Origin: Ditibartonella apihabitans
Lineage (GTDB): Bacteria; Pseudomonadota; Alphaproteobacteria; Rhizobiales; Rhizobiaceae
Length of the DNA stretch: 64,000 bases
NCBI RefSeq assembly: GCF_002007485.1
Contig: NZ_CP015820.1
Coordinates: 1,860,001-1,924,000, forward strand
Direction: 5' to 3'
The notes beneath the pieces were generated by a model. That model was given only the letters and a program-made list of their open reading frames with translations, was not told the DNA's origin and did not search any database. Of the stretch, positions 44,596 through 54,236 are shown in pieces. A program made the position numbers and the translations under genes. Positions within the stretch are counted from its first letter, which is position 1, and each line of letters begins with the position of its first letter.

Positions 44596-45306
44596 AGCGT
44601 TTTGAAAAGCCAATGCATTCGGCCGGTTGAATTGCATTAGCAAAATATGTTTTTGCTATTTACGGCATAAAGAAAAAGACAACACTGGTACGTGAACCGG
44701 TGTTGCCTGCATTGAAATACCACCGTGCATCAAAACGCTACAGTTTTAACGGGAATATCTTTTGTCTCACTAAAGTTCTGGCGAAGATACATTTTCCTTT
44801 AACAATTTTGAGGCTCATGGCAACCGCCCCGCTCAGGAAAAGAATTTTTCCAGCGTAGCTTTCAAAGCGATTGCGGCAAATCTTTGCGGATGAATTCAAC
44901 GCCTCCCTTTTCTCTATGCAGCACAAGCGAGTAAGCGCATTATATTTACATTTTTCCAATAAACCGAATGGGACTGTCGCGCTTCTTTTTTCTTCCCGCC
45001 GATAGTCTTGGCAAAATGGTCAGGATTTTAATCCATCAACCGCATTCCTGAAAAAACAATCAGAATGCTTTGAACAGAATTGATAACGCGTTTCATTTGA
45101 ACAATATCTGCTTGCGTTGCATTCGTGTTTTTTTGAGATAATTTTGCTTTTCCCCTGCCAATCAGGCAGAATGGATAAATAGTTTTTCAAGCAGCTATTC
45201 ATCCCACAATAAACGGCATTCATTTAAAGGCTGCAGAAATTGACATAAGCACGTGATGTCAATAGATGAAGGAAACGCCTTTGAAGGGCGCTTGAGGACA
45301 TTTGTC
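44596..45306. other. intergenic with a stable hairpin
   Basis: About 710 bp between the dipeptidase and an MFS gene. CAACACTGGT (44680-44689) pairs with ACCGGTGTTG (44696-44705) through a 6-nt loop; on the minus strand the stem is followed by TCTTTTTCTTT. It would terminate leftward transcription, yet no minus-strand gene is evident to its right, so it may be bidirectional. No gene recognised. Confidence 0.5.
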
Positions 45307-46518
45307 ATGGCCAATATATATCGTGAATTATTCAGAAAACCCGGCACTGTTGCCTTTTCGGTAACGGGGGTATTCGCACGTATTCCGATATCGATGATTT
45401 CGATCGGCATCATGACGATGTTTGCCATTGAAGGTTTGGACTATGCCACCGCCGGTCTCGTTTCGGCAAGTTATGTTCTCTCCAATGCCATTATTACGCC
45501 GCAAATATCAAAACTTGCCGATGAATACGGGCAAGCCCGTGTGGCGCGTCCGGCACTTTTTATTTCTTTTCTGTCGCTTTGCGGCTTGTTGATTGCCGCA
45601 CATTATAAAGCACCACTTTTCATCTTGATTATTGCCGCAATTCTTATCGGTTTTATGCCGAGTTTCGGTTCTTTCGTGCGCACACGTTGGTCGCAACTCT
45701 ATCATGGTTCGCCGCTTTTGCGTTCGGCTTTTGCCTATGAATCGATTGTTGATGAATTGATCTTCATGGTCGGCCCGATTATTGCGATCGAGCTTACAAA
45801 CCATCTGTTTCCGGCTGCCGGGCCACTTGCCGCCGGTCTTATCATGCTTATTGCCGGCCTGGTCTTTACCTTACAAAAATCGACCGAGCCGGTCGCCCAT
45901 GGCAAGCGGCAAAAAGGCTCCACTTCGGTTATCCGGCTTTTTTCGATTGCGCTATTAACAGTGATTATGTTTTGCGTCGGTACTATTTTTGGCACTGCGG
46001 AAATTTCGGCCGTGGCGATCGGCAAATCGCTGCAACAGTCAAATTACACTGCGCTGCCACTTGTGCTTTATGCGGCCGGCTCTTTCATTGCCGGCATTGT
46101 TTATGGTGCACTGCCCGCGCGCATGACATTGTCAAAACAGCTTCTCGTTGCCACAGCCATTGCAGCGGTTACAACATTGCCACTCTTGCTTGTTACAAAC
46201 TTATGGAATTTGAGCATCGTACTTCTCATTGCCGGTGCCGCCTGTTCACCCACAATCATCATTGCCATGTCATTGATCGACACAATTGTGCCGCCAGAAA
46301 AACTCACCGAAGGCATGTCGTGGGGAATTACCGGAATGGCAATGGGTGTTGCAGCAGGAGCTGCCATTTCCGGAAAACTGATTGATGCTTTTAACCCCGA
46401 AAGCGGCTTTTATGTTTCCATTGTCGGCGGCTTTCTTGCGTTGATTTTAACGGTTTTCGGGCAAAAATATCTCAAACCCAAAACACCAAAGCCGAAAACC
46501 ATTCTTGAAAATTCCTGA
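45307..46518 (+). CDS. MFS transporter
   Basis: A 403-aa major facilitator protein with 12 predicted helices (GVFARIPISMISIGIMTMFA in TM1; YATAGLVSASYVLSNAIITP in TM2; SYPRR-like loop replaced by KLADEYGQARVARPA). It resembles the proteobacterial group with a GS.LLRSAFAYESIVDELIF signature in the middle. Substrate unknown. ATG 45307 is chosen because GAGGAC lies upstream; a GTG at 45253 would add 18 hydrophilic residues. Monocistronic, convergent with the MATE gene. Confidence 0.85.
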   Translation: MANIYRELFRKPGTVAFSVTGVFARIPISMISIGIMTMFAIEGLDYATAGLVSASYVLSNAIITPQISKLADEYGQARVARPALFISFLSLCGLLIAAHYKAPLFILIIAAILIGFMPSFGSFVRTRWSQLYHGSPLLRSAFAYESIVDELIFMVGPIIAIELTNHLFPAAGPLAAGLIMLIAGLVFTLQKSTEPVAHGKRQKGSTSVIRLFSIALLTVIMFCVGTIFGTAEISAVAIGKSLQQSNYTALPLVLYAAGSFIAGIVYGALPARMTLSKQLLVATAIAAVTTLPLLLVTNLWNLSIVLLIAGAACSPTIIIAMSLIDTIVPPEKLTEGMSWGITGMAMGVAAGAAISGKLIDAFNPESGFYVSIVGGFLALILTVFGQKYLKPKTPKPKTILENS

Positions 46519-46756
46519 CTAGAGCGCGCTTCCGGCCTTTCGCTGTTTCGTCACTCTCTTCAAAGTCCACCAGCTTTGGCAGATTTTGCTTTAAGCCGCT
46601 TATTCTTGGGCCTCCCTTCAAGCAGCTTTTTATCCCTTGCCACAAAAGAGCTTTTCTCCCTCTTTTTTGCTCTCTTTTGAAGCAAGCTTTTCCTGTTAAA
46701 TTTGCTTGAAGAGCCAAGCGCGATCAAGCTGTTGCTGCTTCACACCTCATAGAAAG

Positions 46757-48133
46757 CTAGAGCACTTTTTGTTTTTTCCAAGTGCCTGAAAGATAATAGG
46801 AAAGCGCCAGAATGAGTGAGGCAAAAGCACCGACGGTGAAGCTCCACCAGATGGCATCAGCCTTCATGGAACCATAAAACATGTAATAGAAGCCAAGGCG
46901 CACCGGATAGACGGCAATGAACAGGCAAATGAGCGGCACAAGAACCGCGCCATTGGCACGAACTGTTGAAAAGAGCACCATTGCGAGGCCGAAAAACAGA
47001 AAGCTCCAGCTTGCAATCGCCTGAATGTGCTGTGCCATTGGCACGGCCGCGCTGTCATTGCCCAAAAACAGGATAATGACCGGACGATCGAAAATGAGCA
47101 ATAGGCCAAGCAGAATGGCTGTCATGACAAATGTTGCAGCACAGCCGATCAATGTGGTTTTGGAAATCCTGTTCCAGTGACCGGCGCCGATATTTTGTGC
47201 AACCATTGCGCTAACTGCCGCTCCCACCGCCATGGAAGGCATTTGCAGATAGGTCCATAATTGCTGCATGATGTTATAGGCGGCAATGGTGGTCACCCCT
47301 TCCTGATTGACAAGACCGATCATGACAAGGCCGGATGTCGCAATAATGACCATTTGCAGACTCATCGGGAAGCCTTTCAGCACGATAAAGCGCATCAGGC
47401 TGAAATCCGGCCAGATATAGGTGAGTTCCCGCCCTTTAAGCCGCAAAGGCAATTTCTTCACATAGATATAGATAATCATGGCAAAAAGCGCGAGATAGCC
47501 CGAAACAGATGTCGAGGCGGCAGCCCCTGCAATGCCCATTTCCGGAAAAATCCACAAGCCCAGGATCAGTACGGGGTTGAAAATAATATCGAGCACAACA
47601 TTGACGCACATGAAAATCAGCGGCGTCATGGAATCGCCCGCCCCGCGAAGCCCCATCATAATCATAACCATCAAAAGATCGGGGGGTGCAGCAAGGAAGA
47701 TAACCCGCAAATAATCTTCAGCTAGCGTAAAAGCATCTGCCGGTGTTTCAAGAAAGCGCAGGATTTCGGGCGAAAAAAACCAGCCCAAAACGGCCAGAAC
47801 CACCGAGAGAAACAGACAAAAGCCGATAGAAGCGCCGAATGCCTGTCGCGCACGGTGCAAATCTTTGCGCCCGATGGATTGACCAACCATAATGGTTGCC
47901 GCCATACCGAAACCGAAAACAAGGGCAAACAAAAGAAAGGTGATGATATTGGCATTGGCCGTTGCCGCAAGTGCACTTTCGCCCAAAAACCGCCCCACCC
48001 AGATTGTGTTGATCGAACCGTTGAGCGATTGCAAAACATTGGAAAGCAATGTCGGAATGGCAAAGAGAAGCAACGTTCTGGTGATCGGGCCTTCAGTCAG
48101 ATTAGTGAGAACAATTGTTTTTTTATGCGGCAA
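46757..48133 (-). CDS. MATE-family multidrug efflux protein
   Basis: A 458-aa, 12-helix cation/drug antiporter. MATE features are LTEGPITRTLLLFAIPTLLS at the start, TIWVGRFLGESALAATANAN in TM2, GQSIGRKDLHRARQAFG, and the second-half VSAMVAQNIGAGHWNRISKT. Length and two-fold repeat are typical. It lies among MFS transporters, and no regulator is adjacent. Confidence 0.93.
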   Translation of the reverse strand: MPHKKTIVLTNLTEGPITRTLLLFAIPTLLSNVLQSLNGSINTIWVGRFLGESALAATANANIITFLLFALVFGFGMAATIMVGQSIGRKDLHRARQAFGASIGFCLFLSVVLAVLGWFFSPEILRFLETPADAFTLAEDYLRVIFLAAPPDLLMVMIMMGLRGAGDSMTPLIFMCVNVVLDIIFNPVLILGLWIFPEMGIAGAAASTSVSGYLALFAMIIYIYVKKLPLRLKGRELTYIWPDFSLMRFIVLKGFPMSLQMVIIATSGLVMIGLVNQEGVTTIAAYNIMQQLWTYLQMPSMAVGAAVSAMVAQNIGAGHWNRISKTTLIGCAATFVMTAILLGLLLIFDRPVIILFLGNDSAAVPMAQHIQAIASWSFLFFGLAMVLFSTVRANGAVLVPLICLFIAVYPVRLGFYYMFYGSMKADAIWWSFTVGAFASLILALSYYLSGTWKKQKVL

Positions 48134-48569
48134 GTGGACGCTCCATCAGCGCTTTTTTTAAAATGATTGACCCGAAGCGGATAAAACTTCGTTTTTTAAA
48201 TAATGATATAAAACATATAGGTGTCGTAAATGTTATGTGTAGCCCTTTCGGACTTTCCATGAACACATGTGATGAAGAATTTATTTTTCCCTCAAGGTCA
48301 AGAATGAAATGAAAAACCACGATAAAGTGAAGCCGGTTTTTGTCGCTCTCACTGTTCTTCACAGTTGAAACCGGTCAAGATAATGTCGGCCTAAATGATG
48401 CTATCGGGATTGTCGCGATTTTCAGTCATAAACAGTTTTCAAGTTCTATCGGTTTAGGCCATATCAGTTTTTCATGTATAAGGTTTTAGAGTCATAAAGG
48501 TTTTTCAGTCTATATAGGCACACTGGTTATAAAGGTTCCATCGTTCAAAAGTCGGGTTCGGGGTATTTA
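48134..48569. other. divergent intergenic region, MATE / MFS
   Basis: 436 bp, AT-rich, with several loosely repeated GTTTT(C/A)AG and TCATAAAGG words at 48430-48535. No gene recognised; it should hold two promoters. Confidence 0.4.
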
Positions 48570-49964
48570 ATGCGCATTCTTCCTATGGTTCTGGCTGTCG
48601 CTTTGTTTATGGAACATGTGGATTCCAATGTGATTTCTACATCCCTTCCCGCCATTGCCGCCGATTTGAACACAAGCCCCATCGCGCTCAAACTCGCCAT
48701 GACATCCTATCTCGTGGCACTTTCGGTTTTTATCCCCATAAGCGGGTGGATCTCCGACCGTTTCACTGCACGCATTATCTTCCGTGTTGCCATTGTGGTT
48801 TTTCTTGCCGGCTCTGTTTGCTGTGCTTTTTCCTTTTCGCTCCATTCCTTTGTTTTGTCGCGTTTTTTGCAAGGCATAGGCGGGGCAATGATGACACCCG
48901 TCGGCCGGCTTCTTCTCGTTAAATCCACCCCGAAAAACCAGCTTGTCATTGCCTTTCAATGGTTTTCCATTCCCGCCCTTGTCGGCCCGCTTGTCGGCCC
49001 GCCGCTTGGCGGCTTCATTACCACCTTTTTTTCATGGCACTGGATTTTTCTCATCAACATCCCGATCGGTTTTATCGGGCTTCTTCTTTCATCAATCTAT
49101 CTGCCAAAAAATGAAAAAAAATATATCCGCCCGCTTGATTGGACAGGCTTTTTCCTTTCGGCAATCAGCCTTTCCGGCTTTATTTTCGGCCTTTCGATTG
49201 TAAGCCTTCCCGCCTTGCCGCAAAGTGTCGGCATCAGTGTCACCATTTTGGGTGTAATTTTCGGCGCCATTTATATCAAACACGCAAAAAACCGCACAGC
49301 TCCGCTTCTCGACCTTAAGCTTTTTTCCGATCCGGTTTTTGCACGTGCCATTATCGGCGGCAGCGTTTTCCGGCTTGGCATTGGGGCCGTGCCTTTCCTG
49401 CTTCCCATGATGCTGCAACTTGCCTTCGGCCTATCGCCGATTGAATCCGGCCTTATGGTTCTTGCCGCGGCCATCGGCTCGCTCGGCATGAAGTTCGGGG
49501 CAAAAGAAGTTTATGCCCGTTTCGGCTTTCGCAAAGTGTTGATGGCGGGTTCTCTCGTCTCGGCAATGTTTACCGCTTCCAATGGTCTATTTTACCCCAC
49601 CACTCCCTATTTGCTGATGATTATCGTGCTTTTGTTCGGCGGCTTTTTGCGCTCGCTTTTCTTCTCCGGTGTCAATGCGCTTGCCTTTTCCGATATTGCC
49701 AAAGAAGACATTAGTCAGGCAACGCCGATTGCCGCTGTTGCCCAACAGGCTTCAATGGCGCTCGGCATTGCAATTGCTGGCGCAGTTCTGGAAATTGCCA
49801 GCTCCTTTCACGACAATATATTGAAACTTGGCGATTTTCATACGGGCTTTTTCGTCGTCGGCTTCATCTCGGCACTTGCTTTCTTCATCTTCCGCACATT
49901 GCCACGTGATGCAGGCCATGCCTTGAACGAAAAAAGCAAACAATCCACCGCACAACACAGATGA
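48570..49964 (+). CDS. MFS drug exporter, DHA2-like
   Basis: A 464-aa protein with about 14 helices, as in the DHA2 (EmrB/QacA-like) group. Diagnostic parts are VLAVALFMEHVDSNVISTSL (TM1 with DHA D..I...LP motif), ISGWISDRFTARIIF (motif A), SRFLQGIGGAMMTPVGRLLL (motif B) and VGPPLGGFITTFFSWHWIFL (motif C). No membrane-fusion partner (EmrA) is adjacent. It ends 16 bp before the first CRISPR repeat and is transcribed toward it, so read-through into the array is possible. Confidence 0.92.
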   Translation: MRILPMVLAVALFMEHVDSNVISTSLPAIAADLNTSPIALKLAMTSYLVALSVFIPISGWISDRFTARIIFRVAIVVFLAGSVCCAFSFSLHSFVLSRFLQGIGGAMMTPVGRLLLVKSTPKNQLVIAFQWFSIPALVGPLVGPPLGGFITTFFSWHWIFLINIPIGFIGLLLSSIYLPKNEKKYIRPLDWTGFFLSAISLSGFIFGLSIVSLPALPQSVGISVTILGVIFGAIYIKHAKNRTAPLLDLKLFSDPVFARAIIGGSVFRLGIGAVPFLLPMMLQLAFGLSPIESGLMVLAAAIGSLGMKFGAKEVYARFGFRKVLMAGSLVSAMFTASNGLFYPTTPYLLMIIVLLFGGFLRSLFFSGVNALAFSDIAKEDISQATPIAAVAQQASMALGIAIAGAVLEIASSFHDNILKLGDFHTGFFVVGFISALAFFIFRTLPRDAGHALNEKSKQSTAQHR

Positions 49965-49980
49965 AACCAAAACATATTCT

Positions 49981-50874
49981 ACAGTCGCTTGACCGCATTT
50001 TCTAATCTGTTACAACTTTTTGGAAATGGATGCGGATCTCGTTTTGTTGCGGCTTGACCGCATTTTCTAATCTGTTACAACGCGGTTTTAATTGCCTCAA
50101 TTGGTTTCATAGTTGCGGCTTGACCGCATTTTTTAATCTGTTACAACCAACTGGGCACGTACTGAACCCGATTGATTGTTGCGGCTTGACCGCATTTTCT
50201 AATCTGTTACAACCGCCGCCTTGCACGAGCACCATATGACCCTGGTTGCGGCTTGACCGCATTTTCTAATCTGTTACAACATGCGATCGTAAATTGTTTC
50301 GGTCATATGCGTTGCGGCTTGACCGCATTTTCTAATCTGTTACAACTTTAATGCGAAATGGCGTTTGTATTTTCATGTTGCGGCTTGACCGCATTTTCTA
50401 ATCTGTTACAACCATTTGGTTCGTACAATTCTTACTGTTTTGTTGCGGCTTGACCGCATTTTCTAATCTGTTACAACGAGGGCATTTCGAATACGGGTAA
50501 ATCCGTGTTGCGGCTTGACCGCATTTTCTAATCTGTTACAACAGAATGAAAAACGGGGATAAGTCAAGTGGAGTTGCGGCTTGACCGCATTTTCTAATCT
50601 GTTACAACTTGCCGAACAGCCGTAGGCGTTTACGATGCAGTTGCGGCTTGACCGCATTTTCTAATCTGTTACAACTTTTATCCCACCGATCTTGTGCATC
50701 CATCAGTTGCGGCTTGACCGCATTTTCTAATCTGTTACAACTGGCCAGTGAAAAAAAAAGTTAGCTTTGTTAGTTGCGGCTTGACCGCATTTTCTAATCT
50801 GTTACAACGAGCACATCCAATACCTCTGTGCGGTCACCGTTGCGGCTTGACCGCATTTTCTAATCTGTTACAAC
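49981..50874 (+). CRISPR. type II-C CRISPR array A, 14 repeats, 13 spacers
   Basis: 36-bp repeats starting GTTGCGGCTTGACCGCATTT and ending TCTAATCTGTTACAAC, with 29-31 bp unique spacers (period 65-67). Repeat starts are 49981, 50046, 50112, 50178, 50245, 50311, 50377, 50442, 50507, 50573, 50640, 50706, 50773 and 50839. The first repeat has a degenerate 5' end (ACAGTCGCTT), marking the leader-distal end. The repeat at 50112 has one C-to-T change; the others look identical. Orientation (+) is set by the tracrRNA at 62086 and by the downstream terminator hairpin. No two spacers look alike by eye. Confidence 0.98.
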
Positions 50875-51313
50875 CGATGTCCACTTAACCCTTTGTTTTA
50901 TAAGGTTTAAGTGGATATTTTTTTTAAAAAAAATGCTGTTTTTCATTAAAATAACACCGGTAAATTTCGATTTTTTTGACGTGTCATCCACGTTTTCCCT
51001 GAAAATCTAACCATATTTTCACTTAAGTGCACAATCAATTTTCTTGTCCCTCAAGGTAGAAAAATATCGAACTTTCATCATTCGGTATAACGACTTTACA
51101 GCAAATTTACATCAAACGTTGCTGGAAAATTTGAGAAAGCCAAAAAGGAAAAATTTGACGACACCGTTGGGTCGGAAACTCCCAACACCAAAAAGGTGGC
51201 GCTCCGGATGGCTCGGTGTCCAAGAAAAATATAATGTAATTGAAAAATAAATTCAACAAACAGTATCAAGAAGTAAGTAAAGATTGATTATGACGAAGTT
51301 TTACCGGCGTTCC
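50875..51313. repeat. leader copy 1 plus decayed cas2 3' end
   Basis: A block of about 430 bp, nearly identical to 51947-52383. It opens with the same sequence that follows array E next to the real cas2. Read on the minus strand, 50950-51020 encodes ENMVRFSGKTWMTRQKN then RNLPVLF and a TAA. Aligned to the genuine cas2 end ENIVRFSDQARRKRQKN / PAQLVLF, this is a decayed cas2 terminus. Further right the plus strand has a short open frame (KAKKEKFDDTVGSETPNTKK) of unknown origin, present in both copies. Confidence 0.8.
50880..50925 (+). terminator. hairpin terminator at end of array A
   Basis: TCCACTTAACCCTT (50880-50893) pairs with AAGGTTTAAGTGGA (50902-50915) with one mismatch, followed by TATTTTTTTT. 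It starts five bases after the last repeat and would end rightward crRNA precursor transcription. Confidence 0.85.
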
Positions 51314-51946
51314 GTCGCAACTTGACCGCGTTTTCTACTCTGTTACAACACGGAATTAAAACGACACCATACAAAATATTGTTGCGGCTTGACCGCATTT
51401 TCTAATCTGTTACAACGTCACCGTCTTAAGAGACAGTGTGACTTCTGTTGCGGCTTGACCGCATTTTCTAATCTGTTACAACCTATTAGCGAAAATGGTA
51501 GCACGCAAATACGTTGCGGCTTGACCGCATTTTCTAATCTGTTACAACTAAACTGATTGTTAATATTACCCATGTTGTGTTGCGGCTTGACCGCATTTTC
51601 TAATCTGTTACAACCCCGGTGGGTTGTCTGAATGTGTCGAAAGGTGTTGCGGCTTGACCGCATTTTCTAATCTGTTACAACATTTCAGCAGAAAAATTCG
51701 ACGAACTTATTGTTGCGGCTTGACCGCATTTTCTAATCTGTTACAACCTGCTCGGCTGGACGGCAGTTCATGCGATGGGTTGCGGCTTGACCGCATTTTC
51801 TAATCTGTTACAACCGGCCGCAACAATAACTATTTTTGTTTCTCGTTGCGGCTTGACCGCATTTTCTAATCTGTTACAACAAATTCGGCGTTCAGGTCAA
51901 AACAGAATGGGTTGCGGCTTGACCGCATTTTCTAATCTGTTACAAC
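51314..51946 (+). CRISPR. type II-C CRISPR array B, 10 repeats, 9 spacers
   Basis: Same repeat as array A. Starts: 51314, 51381, 51447, 51513, 51579, 51646, 51712, 51779, 51845, 51911. The first repeat is degenerate (GTCGCAACTTGACCGCG start, one further change TCTACTCTG), as expected of the leader-distal end; the rest look identical. Spacers 30-31 bp, none shared with the other arrays by eye. Followed at once by leader copy 2. Confidence 0.98.
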
Positions 51947-52383
51947 CGATGTCCACTTAACCCTTTGTTTTATAAGGATTAAGTGGATATTTTTTTAAAA
52001 AAAATGCCGTTTTTCATTAAAATAACACCGGTAAATTTCGATTTTTTGACGTGTCATCCACGTTTTCCCTGAAAATCTAACCATATTTTCACTTAAGTGC
52101 ACAATCAATTTTCTTGTCCCTCAAGGTAGAAAAATATCGAACTTTCATCATTCGGTATAACGACTTTACAGCAAATTTACATCAAACGTTGCTGGAAAAT
52201 TTGAGAAAGCCAAAAAGGAAAAATTTGACGACACCGTTGGGTCGGAAACCCCCAACACCAAAAAGGTGGCGCTCCGGATGGCTCGGTGTCCAAGGAAAAT
52301 ATACTGGAATTGGCAAATAAAATCAACAAACAGCATCATGAAGGAAGTAAAGATTGAGTATAACAAGATTTTGCTACCGTTCT
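51947..52383. repeat. leader copy 2 plus decayed cas2 3' end
   Basis: About 437 bp with near-identity to 50875-51313, including the hairpin, the cas2-like ending on the minus strand and the unknown open frame. The two blocks differ by scattered substitutions and small indels, so the duplication is recent compared with the decay of cas2. Confidence 0.85.
51952..51996 (+). terminator. hairpin terminator at end of array B
   Basis: Same position and arms as at 50880, with right arm AAGGATTAAGTGGA (51974-51987), followed by TATTTTTTTT-like tail. Substitution in one arm keeps most pairing. Confidence 0.8.
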
Positions 52384-52551
52384 GTTGCGGCTTGACCGCA
52401 TTTTCTAATCTGTTACAACGAAAAGACCGACGTCAAAACAACTGTTGAGGTTGCGGCTTGACCGCATTTTCTAATCTGTTACAACCAATGCTGGTATGAA
52501 TCCACTAGTGAAAGTGTTGCGGCTTGACCGCATTTTCTAATCTGTTACAAC
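52384..52551 (+). CRISPR. type II-C CRISPR array C, 3 repeats, 2 spacers
   Basis: Three perfect repeats at 52384, 52450 and 52516, with 30-bp spacers. No degenerate distal repeat, unlike arrays A, B and D. It is followed by leader copy 3. The small size and intact repeats suggest a young array started next to a duplicated leader. Confidence 0.97.
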
Positions 52552-52780
52552 CGATGTCCGATTAACCCTTTGTTTTATAAGGTTTAAGTGGATATTTTTT
52601 TGTAAAAAAATGCTGTTTTTCATTAAAATAACACCGGTAATTTTCGATTTTTTTGACATGCTTCCACGTTTTCCCCGAAAATCTAACAAGATTTTCACAT
52701 AAGCACACGATCAATTTGCTTGTCCCGTAAGGCAAAAAAATATCGAAATTTCATCGTTTGGGCAAGGTTGTTGCGATCTT
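52552..52780. repeat. leader copy 3 plus longer decayed cas2 segment
   Basis: Shares the hairpin and first 200 bp with copies 1 and 2. Further right it keeps more cas2-like sequence: GGGCAAGG...GCGATCTTC near 52756-52780 aligns with the cas2 stretch around 57460-57480. It is more diverged from copies 1 and 2 than they are from each other. Confidence 0.75.
52557..52601 (+). terminator. hairpin terminator at end of array C
   Basis: Left arm TCCGATTAACCCTT (two changes), right arm AAGGTTTAAGTGGA (52579-52592), followed by TATTTTTTT. Pairing is weaker than in the other copies. Confidence 0.65.
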
Positions 52781-53228
52781 CTTAAAACTGGTTAGGCCAG
52801 CATGTTCGGGCTTTTTTTTTACAAAGACCTCATGCAATTTTGCGCCCCCACGGTTTTCAATTTTTTAAGAGAGCTTTCCGTTGTTAAAATGCTTGTGAAT
52901 GCACCGTGCTATCTAACAAGCAGCCCGCTTAGATAAAGCGGACTTTAAGACAGCGTGTAAAACCGTAAGACAGCGTGATAAACCGTTTTTGCACATACGG
53001 TTTATTTCTGCCAATTTTTAAGCGTGGCTAAAATGAACGAGCCTGCTCCAATTTTTAAGCGTGGCTAAAGCCGAACACGCCTGCCCCACTCGGCCAGTTT
53101 CATCCAATCGGCTCGATTGAAACGGCCTCATCAGGCTTTTTTACAAAAGGCCTGATTGTTCAGCCAAGCTTTTAAGGCCTGCCAGTTCAACTTGGTTTAT
53201 TCAGGCCTCTTTATTGAAGCGGGCTTGC
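52781..53228. repeat. intergenic with short direct repeats
   Basis: CCAATTTTTAAGCGTGGCTA occurs at 53011 and again at 53048 (22 bp each, period 37). GACAGCGTG(T/A)(T)AAACCGT occurs twice near 52952 and 52972. No gene. The repeats lie between array C and the GNAT gene and may mark slippage or an old insertion. Confidence 0.6.
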
Positions 53229-53828
53229 TCAGGCGCATTTGCTCAACTGGCCGATCCATTTTTCGCGTTCGAGGACATAATTGTCGGCGATAACCAGACC
53301 GGAAACCAGCGAGTTTTGTTCGGATGTTCCGATATATTCAAAGCCCTGTTTTTCGATAACGCGGCGGGAAGCTTTATTGGCCGCGAAATTCGAAACATAA
53401 AGCGCATCAATATCGGTTGCACGGAAAGCGGCATCAATCAGGCTGCCAACCGCTTCTGTTGCATAGCCTTTATTCCAATAGGGTTTGCCAATCCAGTAGC
53501 GCAGACTCAAGCCTTCGCCCTCTTCGCGGTCCTTTATATGACAGGCGCCGATAAATGCGCCATCTTCGGCTTTTGTAATGGCATAGGCGCAATAGCCCAT
53601 CTCGCCCGCCACCGAACGAAGAATGTATTCTGCTGCATGTTTTCGTGTGAATGGAAAAGGCACAGATTGAAGCATGGCAGATACATTCCGGTTGTTGGCG
53701 AGATCGGCAATGGCGTCCATGTCTTCTACATTGGGTGCGCGTAAAACAAGCCTTTCAGTTACCAGAACCGGGCAATCCAAGGTTCTGGGCGGCCTCTTTC
53801 TTATTTCTTCTAATAATTCAGTGCTCAT
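53229..53828 (-). CDS. GNAT-family N-acetyltransferase (RimJ/RimL-like)
   Basis: A 199-aa acetyltransferase. TERLVLRAPNVEDMDAIADL starts the domain, SLRYWIGKPYWNKGYATEAV holds the acetyl-CoA pyrophosphate loop, and YVSNFAANKASRRVIEKQGF is the RimJ-type end. It probably acetylates a protein N-terminus or small amine. AGGAGG precedes ATG 53828, which decides the start. It follows rpmA behind a terminator. In many Hyphomicrobiales a GNAT gene and then obgE follow rplU-rpmA; here obgE is missing and CRISPR array C comes instead. Confidence 0.92.
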   Translation of the reverse strand: MSTELLEEIRKRPPRTLDCPVLVTERLVLRAPNVEDMDAIADLANNRNVSAMLQSVPFPFTRKHAAEYILRSVAGEMGYCAYAITKAEDGAFIGACHIKDREEGEGLSLRYWIGKPYWNKGYATEAVGSLIDAAFRATDIDALYVSNFAANKASRRVIEKQGFEYIGTSEQNSLVSGLVIADNYVLEREKWIGQLSKCA

Positions 53829-53851
53829 AGTTACCTCCTGGAGCAAAAGAA

Positions 53852-53883
53852 AAAGGGAAGGATGGTGTCCCATCTTTCCCTTT
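53852..53883 (-). terminator. Rho-independent terminator after rpmA
   Basis: AAAGGGAAGGATGG (53852 onward) pairs with CCATCTTTCCCTTT (ending 53883). On the minus strand the stem is followed by TTTTTCTTTT. It ends the rplU-rpmA transcript just upstream of the GNAT gene's ribosome binding site. Confidence 0.85.
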
Positions 53884-53944
53884 AATTTGCTTTGGAAGCT
53901 AACCGGGGTCCAACGGGACGCCGGTGTTATTTAAGAGCTCCGGC

Positions 53945-54214
53945 TTACTCTGCTGCCTCCGCCATCGGAATCACCGACACATAGGAGCGGTCATTCGCTT
54001 TGACGCAGAAAGATACTTTGCCCGCTTTAAGGGCAAATAATGTATGGTCTTTACCCATGCCGACATTTTCGCCAGGGTGCCATTGTGTGCCGCGTTGCCG
54101 GATAATGATGTTACCCGGAATAACTGCTTCACCACCAAATTTTTTAACGCCTAGGCGTTTTGATTCTGAATCGCGACCGTTACGCGAGGAACCACCAGCT
54201 TTTTTGTGTGCCAT
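53945..54214 (-). CDS. rpmA: 50S ribosomal protein L27
   Basis: An 89-aa ribosomal protein. [20 protein letters not shown] and [20 protein letters not shown] with [12 protein letters not shown] are the L27 signatures. It lies near the peptidyl-transferase centre. Follows rplU by 22 bp on the same strand, the standard bacterial pair. No N-terminal extension before the AHKK start. Confidence 0.98.
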   Translation of the reverse strand: MAHKKAGGSSRNGRDSESKRLGVKKFGGEAVIPGNIIIRQRGTQWHPGENVGMGKDHTLFALKAGKVSFCVKANDRSYVSVIPMAEAAE

Positions 54215-54236
54215 GGTTGTTCTCCTTTAATCTCTC

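Noticed and set aside
44738..44959. 73-aa minus-strand ORF near the hairpin
   Set aside because: No plausible ribosome binding site or domain, although the T-run orientation of the hairpin would fit a minus-strand transcript.
51044..51250. 68-aa ORF MSLKVEKYRTFIIRY and its copy at 52114-52320 as genes
   Set aside because: They run opposite to and through the decayed cas2 end, lack a good ribosome binding site and seem open by chance. Noted only as a conserved segment.
50030..52448. ORFs such as 50030-50239, 50463-50657, 51418-51663 and 51775-51960 with repeated CGLTAFSNLLQ or CNRLENAVKPQ
   Set aside because: They are translations of the CRISPR repeats in either strand; the same applies to 55769-55990 and 56952-57278.
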